Assembly: GCA_036383255.1 (NCBI GenBank)
Contig: DASVOS010000012.1
Location: 5,001 to 69,000 of the forward strand
DNA from: Gammaproteobacteria bacterium
Lineage (GTDB): Bacteria; Pseudomonadota; Gammaproteobacteria; Natronospirales; REEB76
Length of the DNA stretch: 64,000 nucleotides
Direction of reading: 5' to 3'
Each line of letters opens with the position of its first letter. Within the stretch, counting starts at the first letter, position 1. The position numbers and the translations under genes were made by a program. The notes below the pieces were generated by a model. The model saw nothing but the letters and a program-made list of their open reading frames with translations, was not told where the DNA came from and ran no database searches. This document shows, in pieces, positions 35,017-43,041 of the stretch.

Positions 35017-35853
35017 TTGCTGGACGACCTGCGCATCACGTTCATCGGCGGCGGCAACATGGCCCGCAGCCTCGTCGGCGGCCTGGTCGAGAAGGGCTGC
35101 AAGCCGGGACGCATCAGCGTCGCGGAGCCGAACCCGGAACAGCGCGCGCTGCTCGCGAAGCGCGCGCCGGTGCGCATCAGCGACGATGGCGCGGCCGCGG
35201 CGCAGGACGCGGACGCGGTGGTGTTCGCGGTGAAGCCCCAGGTGATGCGCGAGGTGGCAGAGAACCTCGCCGCCGCGGTGCAGGCGCGCCGGCCGCTGGT
35301 GATCTCCATCGCCGCCGGCATCGCGACCCCGGACCTCGACCGCTGGCTGGGCGGGAACACCGCCATCGTGCGGGTCATGCCCAACACTCCGGCGCTATTG
35401 GGTGCCGGCGCGGCCGGTCTCTACGCGAACCCCAGGGTGGATGCGAAGCAGCGCGCCGTGGCCCAGGCCCTGATGGAGGCGGTGGGCAGCGCGCTCTGGA
35501 TAGAAGACGAATCCCTCATGGACGCCGTCACCGCCCTCTCCGGCAGTGGGCCAGCCTATTTCTTCCTGCTCATGGAATGCATGGAGGCCGCCGCCCTGGA
35601 ACTCGGCCTGCCGGCCGCCGCGGCCCGCGCGCTCACGCTGCAGACCGCCTTCGGCGCCGCGCGCATGGCGCTGGAATCCGGCGAGGCGCCGGCCGCGTTG
35701 CGCCAGCAGGTCACATCGCCCAAGGGCACCACCGCCGCCGCGCTCCAGGTCTTCGAGGACGAGCACCTGCGCGCCGTGGTGCTGAAGGCGCTCACCGCCG
35801 CCCGCGACCGCGGCCGGCAGCTCTCGCAGGAATCCGCCAAGGGGAAAGCATGA
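35017..35853 (+). CDS. proC: Pyrroline-5-carboxylate reductase
   Basis: 278 residues: Rossmann start ITFIGGGNMARSLVGG, FAVKPQVM (about 70), MPNTPALLGAGAAGLYAN (about 127) and the signature SGSGPAYFFLLMECM (about 172) followed by VTSPKGTTAAAL. It makes proline from pyrroline-5-carboxylate with NAD(P)H. The start is a TTG with CGGAGG seven bases upstream. The stop overlaps the yggT start by ATGA. Confidence 0.96.
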   Translation: MLDDLRITFIGGGNMARSLVGGLVEKGCKPGRISVAEPNPEQRALLAKRAPVRISDDGAAAAQDADAVVFAVKPQVMREVAENLAAAVQARRPLVISIAAGIATPDLDRWLGGNTAIVRVMPNTPALLGAGAAGLYANPRVDAKQRAVAQALMEAVGSALWIEDESLMDAVTALSGSGPAYFFLLMECMEAAALELGLPAAAARALTLQTAFGAARMALESGEAPAALRQQVTSPKGTTAAALQVFEDEHLRAVVLKALTAARDRGRQLSQESAKGKA

Positions 35854-36422
35854 TCGCCTCCAACTCCATCCACGCCCTGGTGTTCCTCATCAACACCCTC
35901 ATGGGGCTCTACACCGCGGCGGTGATGCTGCGTTTCCTGATGCAGCAGGTGCGGGCCGACTTCTACAACCCGCTGGCGCGGGTGGTGATGCGCCTGACCA
36001 ACCCGCTGCTGCTGCCGCTACGCCGGGTGATCCCGCCCTGGCGGAAGATCGACCTGGCGGCGCTGGTGGCGATGCTGGTGCTGCAGCTCGCGAACGTGGA
36101 GATCGTGCTGGCGGTGGCGGGCACGCCCTACGTGACCGCCTGGGGCTACGTGCTGTTCTGGGCCCTGTGCAAGCTCGTGTACATCCTGGTGAACCTCTAC
36201 TTCTTCACGGTGCTGATGGAGGCGGTGATGAGCTGGTTCGGCCAGGGCCGCAACCCGATGGACGGGGTGCTGCGGCCGGTGAATGCGCCGCTGCTCGGGC
36301 CTGCCCGGCGCATCCTGCCGCCCATGGAGGGCCTGGATTTCTCGCCGCTGCTGGTGATGCTGGCGCTGCAGATCATCGGCAACTACTTCCTGCCGCTCGC
36401 CTGGCCCCTGGCCGGCTGGTGA
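35850..36422 (+). CDS. yggT: YggT family membrane protein
   Basis: 190 residues with two YggT repeats: each has a pair of helices around a PxxxPxRRxIPP motif, here NPLLLPLRRVIPPWRKID (about 50) and NAPLLGPARRILPPMEGLDFSP (about 150). The membrane protein belongs to the conserved yggS-proC-yggT group and has been linked to osmotic tolerance and cell-division/turgor effects in other bacteria. It starts in the proC stop and ends in the yggU start. Function not established. Confidence 0.92.
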   Translation: MIASNSIHALVFLINTLMGLYTAAVMLRFLMQQVRADFYNPLARVVMRLTNPLLLPLRRVIPPWRKIDLAALVAMLVLQLANVEIVLAVAGTPYVTAWGYVLFWALCKLVYILVNLYFFTVLMEAVMSWFGQGRNPMDGVLRPVNAPLLGPARRILPPMEGLDFSPLLVMLALQIIGNYFLPLAWPLAGW

Positions 36423-36706
36423 GCTTCTACCGCGTCGACAGCGACGCGCTCATCCTCGACGTGAAGGTGCAGCCCGGCGCCAAGGCGGATGCCTTGGCCG
36501 GTGTCGTGGGTGGCGTGCTCCGGATAAAACTGAAGGCACCGGCCATCGAGGGACGGGCCAACGAAGCCCTGCGCACCTTCCTGGCGGAACGCCTCCGGAC
36601 CAGCAAAACAAGGGTCGAAATCGTCAGGGGCGAGGCCGGCAGGCTGAAGCAAGTGCGGGTGACAGGCGCGCGGGTATCGCCTGAAACCCTATATTCACAG
36701 GCCTAA
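36419..36706 (+). CDS. yggU: YggU family protein (DUF167)
   Basis: 95 residues starting at GTG 36419, overlapping the yggT stop. The conserved blocks are LDVKVQPGAKADALAGV, LRIKLKAPAIEGRANEAL and the C-terminal IVRGEAGRLKQVRV. It is a small alpha/beta protein of unknown role that accompanies yggT in many gammaproteobacteria. Only a non-ATG start fits the coupling and the family's N-terminus. Confidence 0.92.
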   Translation: MSFYRVDSDALILDVKVQPGAKADALAGVVGGVLRIKLKAPAIEGRANEALRTFLAERLRTSKTRVEIVRGEAGRLKQVRVTGARVSPETLYSQA

Positions 36707-36820
36707 ACGCATCCCTCGTCAAAAAAACCGCGTTTTCCCCGGAAAAAACCTAACATTCCTGTCTGCCGTGTGCTAGATTTCGCGGCGTGCATCTGCATTA
36801 GCCATCTACAGGAGACCTAA

Positions 36821-37195
36821 ATGGCTGCAAAGAAAAAGGCTGTCGCGAAAGTCGCCGCCAAGGCCGCCAAGGCCCCGGCCGTCAACGCTGACAAGCCGTT
36901 CACCAAGTCCGAGACCTATGCCTACCTCGCCCATGCGACCGGCCTCAGCCGCAAGCAGGTGGCCTCGATCTTCGAGAACCTCGGGAGCCTCATCGGCAAG
37001 AGCCTGGGCAAGAAGGGCCCTGGCCTCTACGTCGTCCCGGGCCTCATGAAGATCAAGGTGGTGCGCAAGCCCGCCACCAAGGAACGTGAGGGCATCAACC
37101 CCTTCACGGGCGAGAAGACCATCTTCAAGGCGAAGCCCGCCCGGAACGTGGTCAAGGTGCAGGCCCTCAAGGGCCTCAAGGACATGGTCAAGTAA
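36821..37195 (+). CDS. HU/IHF-family histone-like DNA-binding protein with basic N-terminal tail
   Basis: 124 residues. The first 25 are lysine/alanine-rich (KKKAVAKVAAKAAKA), like a histone H1-type tail. Then an HU-like domain: helix pair FTKSETYAYLAHATGLSRKQ and the beta-arm region with INPFTGEKTIFKAKPARNVVKV, in place of the usual RNPxTG arm. It probably binds DNA as a dimer. It is monocistronic, with its own upstream region containing AGGAGA before the ATG and a long hairpin downstream. Such tailed HU proteins are known from Xanthomonas-like bacteria; a chromosomal architecture role is inferred. Confidence 0.85.
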   Translation: MAAKKKAVAKVAAKAAKAPAVNADKPFTKSETYAYLAHATGLSRKQVASIFENLGSLIGKSLGKKGPGLYVVPGLMKIKVVRKPATKEREGINPFTGEKTIFKAKPARNVVKVQALKGLKDMVK

Positions 37196-37203
37196 GCCAT
37201 CCT

Positions 37204-37237
37204 GGCCGGAGCCGCGCCCGGGAGCGCGGCTCCGGCC
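37204..37237 (+). terminator. Strong GC hairpin after the HU-like gene
   Basis: GGCCGGAGCCGCGC, loop CCGGGA, GCGCGGCTCCGGCC: a perfect 14-bp stem starting 9 bp past the stop codon. It lacks a T run, being followed by CCCCTTAAAGG, so it could stabilise the 3' end or terminate inefficiently rather than act as a classic terminator. Confidence 0.6.
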
Positions 37238-37285
37238 CCCTTAAAGGATGGCCCCGCCGAACTCCGGTGTCCCGCCGGACAGTCT

Positions 37286-37750
37286 CTATCTCTCTCGCGA
37301 TTTTTCCCGCGCCGCTTCTTTCAGGCGCATCAGGTCACGCAGCGGCACATACATGAGGTCCGCCAGCTTGTGCATGAGCGCGTCCTCGTGCTTGTCGAGA
37401 CTGCCGTCCGCATAGGCTACCTCCCACAACATGGACATGAGGGTGAGCTTGTCCGGCATCTCGAGGTGCTGGTTCACGAGGTGGGTGAAGCGGAACAGCG
37501 ACACGGTGTGGTCCGCCTCGCGCCGCGCCGCATCCAGCAGCCGTTCCGCATCCTGTGCGTCCAGTCCGTAGCGGTGCGTGAGCAGGGCACGTGCCCGCGT
37601 GAGCTCCTCGCCGCCCTCGTCGAAGTCGGCCCGCACCATCTCCACCAGCAGCGCCGCCACGGCGATGCGCAGCTCGTCGCGCGGCACCGGTGCGGATCCG
37701 CCGCCGGGGCCGAAGCGCTGTTCCAGGAAGGAGACGAGGGAACTGAACAT
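37286..37750 (-). CDS. TerB-like (tellurite resistance TerB domain) protein
   Basis: 154 residues. The C-terminal two thirds have TerB-type helices: LRIAVAALLVEMVRADFDEGGEE (acidic DFDEGG) and LWEVAYADGSLDKHEDALMHKLADLM (ADGSLDKHED), the two metal-binding-type repeats of the family. Many TerB-domain proteins are soluble helical modules of unknown role. I start at the ATG at 37750 because the residues upstream are not typical. It is followed towards smaller coordinates by a GC hairpin and stands alone. Confidence 0.83.
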   Translation of the reverse strand: MFSSLVSFLEQRFGPGGGSAPVPRDELRIAVAALLVEMVRADFDEGGEELTRARALLTHRYGLDAQDAERLLDAARREADHTVSLFRFTHLVNQHLEMPDKLTLMSMLWEVAYADGSLDKHEDALMHKLADLMYVPLRDLMRLKEAAREKSRER

Positions 37751-37813
37751 GGGAACCGTCCGCCGCGAAGACAAGCCCTCCGCCGGTATCCCGGCGGAGG
37801 GCCTGGGTGACTC

Positions 37814-38521
37814 TTAGAAACCGAAGCCGAACTTGAGGCTGTAGGTGGTGTTGCCGGCGAGGTGGTTGTATTCCAGCGCCATGTGCACGCCCAGGTTGAA
37901 GGTCAGGCCCGCGAAGAACTCGGTGTCCGTGAAGTTCGCGGACTTGAGTCCGGTGGAGGCGTCCGGCGTGCTGTCCGTCCACACCTCGCCCACGCCCACG
38001 TAGGGGGTGACGGGGCCGAAGCCCTTGGACACGGAGACGTCCACGGTCTTGGTGTTGAAGGACAGGTTGTCCACGCCCGTGAGGTGGGTGTAGGCCGCAC
38101 GCAGGCCCACCGCCGGGGCGATCACGCCGCCGTCCACCAGCGCGTAGCGCGCCTGCACGCCGTACAGGTGCACGTTCGAGCCCGGCACGAAGCTGTATTC
38201 GCCGCCCACGTCGAAGCCGAAGGGCAGGCCCTTGGACACGCTGACGTTGGCGAACGGCACGGTGGAGACGTCGTTGCCGGTGGCGGCCTTCCACGCCGCT
38301 TCGTGACTCACCTGGGTGGCGCCGGCGTTGAAGGAGAAGTCGAAGCCAGCGATGCCCTCGGATGCGGAGCCCTGCAGCTGCTTGTAGCTGGTCACAGCGC
38401 CCAGGTCCTGGGACAGGTCGTTGAAATCGGTCTGCACCAGGCCGTCGACGGTGATGTCGTCGGCTGCGGCGGCGATGCCGCTGAACGCCAGGAGACCGCA
38501 AGCCAGTAGTACGCGACGCAT
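37814..38521 (-). CDS. Outer-membrane beta-barrel protein, exported
   Basis: 235 residues: signal peptide MRRVLLACGLLAFSGIAAAA, then alternating polar/hydrophobic strands with Gly/aromatic turns, and a C-terminal strand ending LKFGFGF with terminal Phe, the BAM recognition signature. Predicted 8-10 strand barrel. The name cannot be narrowed further; the family of YfaZ-like or general outer membrane beta-barrel proteins is possible. It is adjacent to but probably separate from the TerB-like gene (63 bp gap). Confidence 0.8.
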   Translation of the reverse strand: MRRVLLACGLLAFSGIAAAADDITVDGLVQTDFNDLSQDLGAVTSYKQLQGSASEGIAGFDFSFNAGATQVSHEAAWKAATGNDVSTVPFANVSVSKGLPFGFDVGGEYSFVPGSNVHLYGVQARYALVDGGVIAPAVGLRAAYTHLTGVDNLSFNTKTVDVSVSKGFGPVTPYVGVGEVWTDSTPDASTGLKSANFTDTEFFAGLTFNLGVHMALEYNHLAGNTTYSLKFGFGF

Positions 38522-38602
38522 AGAGATACCCCTCGAGAATACGTGGAAAGACCCTGAATCCAGTCTAACAAAACGCCCCAGCCCGGGCCCGGGATGACGC
38601 CT

Positions 38603-39226
38603 TCAGAAGCTATTGACCACGAGTTCCCTGAGTTCGTTCAGACGGCCGTGGAAGAAGTGCCCGGCACCCGCCATCACCGCGAGCTTGGGTGGATGCACCA
38701 ACGCGCGCGCCCAGGCCAGCACAGCCTGCGGCGACACCACCTCGTCCGCGTCGCCCTGCACCAGCAGCCAAGGGCATTGGGGCACTTCGATCGCGGCGGT
38801 GTCGAAGCGCTCCACCGCCGGGGCCACCGTCACCAGCCGCTCCACCGGCCGCTGCGACTGCGCGCGCAGCGCCACGTAGGAGCCGAAGGAGAACCCGCCG
38901 AGCCAGAGCGGCAGGCCGGGATGCCGCGCCATGAGCCAATCGACCGCCGCGAGTGCGTCGCCGGTCTCCCCCACGCCGTGGTCGAACGCGCCCTCGCTCC
39001 TGCCGACACCGCGGAAGTTGAAGCGCAGGCTTGCCGCGCCCATGTCGTTGAACGCTCGCGCCAGCATATAAGCCACCTTGTTCTGCATCGCGCCGCCCTG
39101 CAAGGGATGCGGATGACAGACCACCGCGACCGCGATGGGCTCGCCCGGCGGATGGTCGAGCAGGCCTTCGATGAGCCCGGCGGGCCCAGCGAAGCTCACG
39201 GGCTCGGTATTTCGCTTCTCACTCAT
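38603..39226 (-). CDS. Alpha/beta hydrolase (YsgA/KANL3-like)
   Basis: 207 residues: GLIEGLLDHPPGE, VVCHPHPLQGGAMQNKV (oxyanion region, about 37-52), LRFNFRGVGRSEGAFDHG, LGGFSFGSYVAL with the nucleophile Ser in GFSFGS (about 117), a late Asp in VQGDADEVV and a late His in GAGHFFHG (about 190). This set of motifs is typical of the small esterase-like family annotated as alpha/beta hydrolase. The substrate is unknown. It is divergent from rocD. Confidence 0.85.
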   Translation of the reverse strand: MSEKRNTEPVSFAGPAGLIEGLLDHPPGEPIAVAVVCHPHPLQGGAMQNKVAYMLARAFNDMGAASLRFNFRGVGRSEGAFDHGVGETGDALAAVDWLMARHPGLPLWLGGFSFGSYVALRAQSQRPVERLVTVAPAVERFDTAAIEVPQCPWLLVQGDADEVVSPQAVLAWARALVHPPKLAVMAGAGHFFHGRLNELRELVVNSF

Positions 39227-39247
39227 TATTTGACGGGATTTAGGGGG

Positions 39248-39276
39248 TTAAGACGGGTTCGGGCCCCCGGTATAAT
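39248..39276 (+). promoter_or_regulatory. Putative sigma70 promoter of rocD
   Basis: TTAAGA (39248-39253) and a perfect TATAAT (39271-39276) are 17 bp apart, 37 bp before the rocD ATG. Confidence 0.6.
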
Positions 39277-39312
39277 AGCGGTTTCGTCCCGCGAATCGCA
39301 CCGAGAACCCCC

Positions 39313-40539
39313 ATGAACAAGACCCCCAATCAAACCATCGCGCTCGAAGACCAGTACTGCGCCCACAACTATCACCCGCTGCCGGTGGTGCTCACGCGCG
39401 GTGAGGGCGTGCACGTGTGGGACGACGCGGGCAACAAGTACCTGGACATGATGAGCGCCTACTCCGCCGTGAGCCACGGCCATGCGCACCCGCGCCTCGT
39501 CAAGGCGCTGACGGAGCAGGCGGCGCAGCTCGCCATCTGCTCGCGCGCCTTCCACAGCGACAAGCTCGGGCCGTTCCTGGAGCGCCTGTGCGGCCTCACC
39601 GGCATGGACATGGCGCTACCCATGAACACCGGTGCCGAGGCGGTGGAGACCGCACTCAAGGCCGCGCGCAAGTGGGCCTACAAGGTGAAGGGCGTGGCGG
39701 CGGACAAGGCCGAGATCATCGCCTGCACCGGCAACTTCCACGGCCGCACCATCGCGATCGTCTCCATGTCGAGCGACGCGCAGTACAAGGACGGCTTCGG
39801 CCCCTTCCCCGGCGGCATGAAGCTCATCCCCTACGGCGACGCGGATGCGCTGGAGCAGGCCATCACCCCCAACACCGCAGCGTTCCTGGTGGAGCCGATC
39901 CAGGGCGAGGCCGGCATCGTGGTGCCACCCGCCGGATTCCTGAAGAAAGCTGCCGAGATCTGCAGGAAGCACAAGGTCCTGTTCATCGCCGACGAGATCC
40001 AGACCGGCCTCGGCCGCACCGGCAAGCTCCTGGCCTGCGAGCACGAGGGCGTGAAGCCGGACGGCCTGATCCTGGGCAAGGCGCTCGGCGGCGGCTTGTT
40101 GCCCGTATCAGCGTTCCTGGCGCGCAAGGACGTGATGGAAGTGTTCCACCCGGGCGACCACGGCAGCACCTTCGGCGGCAACCCGCTGGCGGCGGCGGTG
40201 GGACTCGCGGCGCTGGACGTGATCGCGGAGGAGAAGCTCGCGGAGTGCTCCGCCGAGCTCGGCACCTATCTCTTGGACAAGCTCTCGGGCTTGAAGAGCC
40301 CCCTCATCAAGGGCCTGCGCGGCAAGGGACTTTTCGTAGGTATCGAGATCGACCCGAGCCAGGCCCGCGCCCGTGAGGTCTGCGAGCGGCTCATGGCCCA
40401 GGGCATCCTCAGCAAGGAGACCCACGAGACCGTGGTGCGCCTCGCGCCGCCCTTGGTCATCACCCGCGAGGAGATCGACTGGGCGGTGGAGCGCATCGCG
40501 CTTGTGCTGAAGGAGATGGCCCTCAAGGCCGCATCCTGA
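39313..40539 (+). CDS. rocD: Ornithine--oxo-acid aminotransferase
   Basis: 408 residues, class III PLP aminotransferase: NYHPLPVVLTRGEGVHVWD, MMSAYSAVSHGHAHPRLV, NTGAEAVETALKAARKW (about 105), FHGRTIAIVSMS, DEIQTGLGRTGK and PLP lysine in LGKALGGGLLPVSA (about 257). These are the signatures of ornithine 5-aminotransferase. It turns ornithine and 2-oxoglutarate into glutamate semialdehyde, which spontaneously cyclises to the substrate of ProC, encoded 4 kb upstream. It is monocistronic with its own promoter and terminator. Confidence 0.93.
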   Translation: MNKTPNQTIALEDQYCAHNYHPLPVVLTRGEGVHVWDDAGNKYLDMMSAYSAVSHGHAHPRLVKALTEQAAQLAICSRAFHSDKLGPFLERLCGLTGMDMALPMNTGAEAVETALKAARKWAYKVKGVAADKAEIIACTGNFHGRTIAIVSMSSDAQYKDGFGPFPGGMKLIPYGDADALEQAITPNTAAFLVEPIQGEAGIVVPPAGFLKKAAEICRKHKVLFIADEIQTGLGRTGKLLACEHEGVKPDGLILGKALGGGLLPVSAFLARKDVMEVFHPGDHGSTFGGNPLAAAVGLAALDVIAEEKLAECSAELGTYLLDKLSGLKSPLIKGLRGKGLFVGIEIDPSQARAREVCERLMAQGILSKETHETVVRLAPPLVITREEIDWAVERIALVLKEMALKAAS

Positions 40540-40558
40540 AGCAGGACTGAGAGACAAA

Positions 40559-40586
40559 AAAAGGCCGGTCTTTAGACCGGCCTTTT
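40559..40586 (+). terminator. Rho-independent terminator after rocD
   Basis: AAAAGGCCGGTC, loop TTTA, GACCGGCCTTTT: a perfect 12-bp stem preceded by further A residues and followed by CTTTTC. It lies between rocD and the convergent DUF4870 gene and should act in both directions. Confidence 0.9.
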
Positions 40587-40604
40587 CTTTTCGGAGCGCG
40601 CCGC

Positions 40605-40946
40605 TCAGACCCAGGCTGTCGCGGACATGGGCTTGTCGGACGAGAGGTCGATGAGGCCCTTGATGTGCCGGTAGATGTACCAGAGCCAGGCGCTGATGCC
40701 GAGCAGCCAGGCCAGCGGGATGCCGATGATGGTGATGATCAGCACGAAGCAGGCCACGTAGGCCAGCACCGTGATCCAGAAGGTGCGGATCATCCAGTTG
40801 TGGTGGCTGGCCATGAGCTCGCCGTGGTCGTCACGCACCACGTAGTTCACGATCAGCGCCACGATGCTGAGGATGCCGCTGACCGCGCCGACGAGGTGCA
40901 GCACGTAAGCGACGATGACCAGGGTACGGCCGTTGTCAGAGCTCAT
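40605..40946 (-). CDS. DUF4870-type small membrane protein
   Basis: 113 residues with three hydrophobic segments (about 8-35, 57-80, 82-95): VIVAYVLHLVGAVSGILSIVALIVNYVVRDD, then HHNWMIRTFWITVLAYVACFVLIITIIGIPL. The segment SHHNWMIRTFW, following a pair of helices, is the typical layout of the DUF4870/Tic20-like family of unknown function. It stands alone, with a terminator on its 3' side. Confidence 0.8.
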   Translation of the reverse strand: MSSDNGRTLVIVAYVLHLVGAVSGILSIVALIVNYVVRDDHGELMASHHNWMIRTFWITVLAYVACFVLIITIIGIPLAWLLGISAWLWYIYRHIKGLIDLSSDKPMSATAWV

Positions 40947-40971
40947 TTCCCCACTCCCCGAAGTTGAAGGC

Positions 40972-41688
40972 CTAGCTGATTGTAGCCGGGAATTCGAGCC
41001 TCACCCGGCGGTTCTGCTTACCCTTCTTCTCGATCTTGGCGATGAGCACCTCGCCGATCTCGCCGATATTGCGCACGTGGGTGCCGCCGCAGGGCTGCAG
41101 GTCGATGCCCTCCACCTGCACCAGGCGCACCTTGCCGGCGCCCCGGGGCGGCTGCACCGACAGGGTCTTGACCAGCTCGGGCTGCGCGTCCAGCTCCGCG
41201 TCGGTGATCCAGCGGAAGGACACCGGGGCATCCCGCTTGATGAGGGCGTTCAGCTTCTCCTGCACCTCGGCCTGGTCAGGGCTCTGCGGCAGGTCGAAGT
41301 CCAGGCGGCCGTAGCCGTCCCCGACGGCGCCGCCCGTGACCGGCGCCACGATCACCGCCGACAGGAGGTGCAGGCAGGTATGCATGCGCATCAGCCGGTG
41401 CCGCCGCTCCCAATCTATGCGGCCCGCGAGGCGCGTGCCCGCCGGGATCTCGGCGGCCGCGTCGCCGAGGAGATGGGCCACTTCGCCAGCCTGCTCGCCC
41501 TTGCGGGTGTCCGCTACCTTAAGCTCGCGCCCATCCGGGAGCACGAGCACGCCCGTGTCTCCGGGTTGGCCGCCGCCCTCCGGATAGAAGAGCGTGCGGT
41601 CCAAGACCACCCGTCCCGGTACGGCGCCGGTCACCACGGCCTCGAAGCCGGCGGCATAGGCGTCGTCCCGGAACAGGAGCTCGGTCAT
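40972..41688 (-). CDS. alaX: Alanyl-tRNA editing protein AlaX
   Basis: 238 residues, a free-standing trans-editing domain related to the editing part of Ala[17 protein letters not shown] at about 30, zinc ligands in MHTCLH (HxxxH, about 102) and CGGTH (CxxxH, about 200), and the C-terminal [16 protein letters not shown]. It hydrolyses Ser or Gly mischarged to tRNA-Ala. The ATG at 41688 overlaps the msrB stop by four bases, so the pair is translationally coupled. Confidence 0.92.
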   Translation of the reverse strand: MTELLFRDDAYAAGFEAVVTGAVPGRVVLDRTLFYPEGGGQPGDTGVLVLPDGRELKVADTRKGEQAGEVAHLLGDAAAEIPAGTRLAGRIDWERRHRLMRMHTCLHLLSAVIVAPVTGGAVGDGYGRLDFDLPQSPDQAEVQEKLNALIKRDAPVSFRWITDAELDAQPELVKTLSVQPPRGAGKVRLVQVEGIDLQPCGGTHVRNIGEIGEVLIAKIEKKGKQNRRVRLEFPATIS

Positions 41689-42083
41689 TTCTCGCCTTTC
41701 TTGAAGTCGAGGGAGCAGGAGTTGATGCAGTAGCGCAGGCCCTCCGGACCCGGGCCGTCCGGGAACACGTGCCCGAGGTGCGCGTCGCACTTCGCGCACA
41801 CCACCTCGGTCCGCTCCATGAAGTGGCTGCTGTCCCGGTGCATCTCCACGTTGGCCTGACCGGCGGGCGCGGTGAAGCTCGGCCACCCGGAGCCGGAATC
41901 GTACTTGGTGCCGGAGCTGAACAGCGGATTGCCGCAGCTCGCGCAGCGGTACATCCCGGCCTCGTGGTTGTCCACGTACTTGCCGGTGAAGGGCCGCTCG
42001 GTGCCCTTCTTGCGCATCACCGCGTACTGCTCGGGGGTGAGCTCCTGCTGCCACTCCGCGTCGCTCTTCCTGATCTTGTCCAT
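41685..42083 (-). CDS. msrB: Peptide methionine-R-sulfoxide reductase
   Basis: 132 residues: zinc cysteines CASC (about 43) and CAKC (about 93), [16 protein letters not shown], and the catalytic region GHVFPDG...[11 protein letters not shown] with Cys in RYCINS (about 120). An additional Cys follows at RYCINSCS. It reduces R-methionine sulfoxide in damaged proteins. The start is the ATG at 42083 where the family begins; an upstream in-frame ATG adds a non-conserved stretch. It is followed directly by alaX. Confidence 0.94.
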   Translation of the reverse strand: MDKIRKSDAEWQQELTPEQYAVMRKKGTERPFTGKYVDNHEAGMYRCASCGNPLFSSGTKYDSGSGWPSFTAPAGQANVEMHRDSSHFMERTEVVCAKCDAHLGHVFPDGPGPEGLRYCINSCSLDFKKGEK

Positions 42084-42268
42084 CTGCCTCGCCTCTCGCA
42101 TGTGAAGTCCCACGTACCCAGGACCCGCCCCGCCGCCGGGCTATTACCAGTATGCGCCCGCGCCCTACGGCTACAGGAACGGGCCGGGTTTTGATACCCT
42201 AGGCGCCCTCGGACGGCCGCTTGGCCGCCCAGGCACCCTCCAAAAGTACGTCCATAGGGAGACAATCG

Positions 42269-42604
42269 ATGCGGACCCGCGCATTCGCTCTAGGGCTGGC
42301 CGCCATGCTGGTGAGCCTGGCCGCCCACGCCGATGGCGACCCCGCCAAGGGCCGCGTCACTGCCTATACCTGCATCGGCTGCCACGGCATCCCGAACTAC
42401 ACCAACAACTACCCGACCTACCGCGTGCCGAAGCTCGCGGGCCAGCATGCCGCCTACATCGTGCAGGCACTCAAGGAATATAAGGCCGGCGACCGCGCCC
42501 ACAAGACCATGCACGCCCAGGCCTCGTCCCTGAGCGACCAGCAGATGCAGGACATCGCCGCCTACTTCGAGAGCTTGGGGCATGCGACCCCGGCCGGCCA
42601 GTGA
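42269..42604 (+). CDS. Class I cytochrome c, small, periplasmic (first of a pair)
   Basis: 111 residues: signal peptide (MRTRAFALGLAAMLVSLAAHA), one heme site CIGCH (about 35) and the distal Met region KTMHAQASSLSDQQMQDIAAYFESL, which is the C-terminal helix of cytochrome c4/c5-like domains. Single-heme electron carrier of the periplasm. It starts at the ATG with GGGAGAC upstream, and the next cytochrome gene lies 11 bp further on. Confidence 0.88.
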   Translation: MRTRAFALGLAAMLVSLAAHADGDPAKGRVTAYTCIGCHGIPNYTNNYPTYRVPKLAGQHAAYIVQALKEYKAGDRAHKTMHAQASSLSDQQMQDIAAYFESLGHATPAGQ

Positions 42605-42615
42605 GGGGAGACACC

Positions 42616-42972
42616 ATGAACAAGCACATCGCCCTCGCCCTCGCCCTGGTACTTTCCATTGCCGCTCCGGCGGCCCTCGCCCACGGCGATGCCGCTTCCG
42701 GCAAGGAACTCGCGGGCAAGACCTGCGCCGCCTGCCACAACGCCAACGGCATCAGCAACAAGGGCCAGGATCCGCAGCCGCCGATCCTCGCGGGCCAGTA
42801 CAAGGACTACATCATCCAGGCCCTGCACGAGTACAAGCTCAACCAGCGCAAGGGTTCGCCCATGAACGCCATGGTGGCCCCGCTCTCGGAGCAGGACATC
42901 AAGGACCTGGCGGAGTACTTCTCCGGCTTGCCGGGCCCGCTGGACACCATCCCGGACGGCCACAAGCACTGA
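42616..42972 (+). CDS. Class I cytochrome c, small, periplasmic (second of the pair)
   Basis: 118 residues: signal peptide ending APAALA, heme site CAACH (about 37), ILAGQYKDYIIQALHEYKLNQRKG, and PMNAMVAPLSEQDIKDLAEYFSGL as the distal Met helix. It shares with its neighbour the LAGQ-x2-Y-I-x-Q-AL-x-EYK block, so the two arose by duplication of one domain; together they mimic a di-heme c4 cytochrome made from separate chains. A terminator follows. The electron partner is unknown. Confidence 0.88.
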   Translation: MNKHIALALALVLSIAAPAALAHGDAASGKELAGKTCAACHNANGISNKGQDPQPPILAGQYKDYIIQALHEYKLNQRKGSPMNAMVAPLSEQDIKDLAEYFSGLPGPLDTIPDGHKH

Positions 42973-42994
42973 GCGCGCCCTGCTCTGATTTAAG

Positions 42995-43020
42995 AAAAGC
43001 CTCGCTAACGCGGGGCTTTT
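42995..43020 (+). terminator. Rho-independent terminator after the cytochrome pair
   Basis: AAAAGCCTCGC, loop TAAC, GCGGGGCTTTT: 11-bp stem with one G-T pair, followed by TCTTTTT. Confidence 0.85.
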
Positions 43021-43041
43021 TCTTTTTAGTAGGATGTCGCC

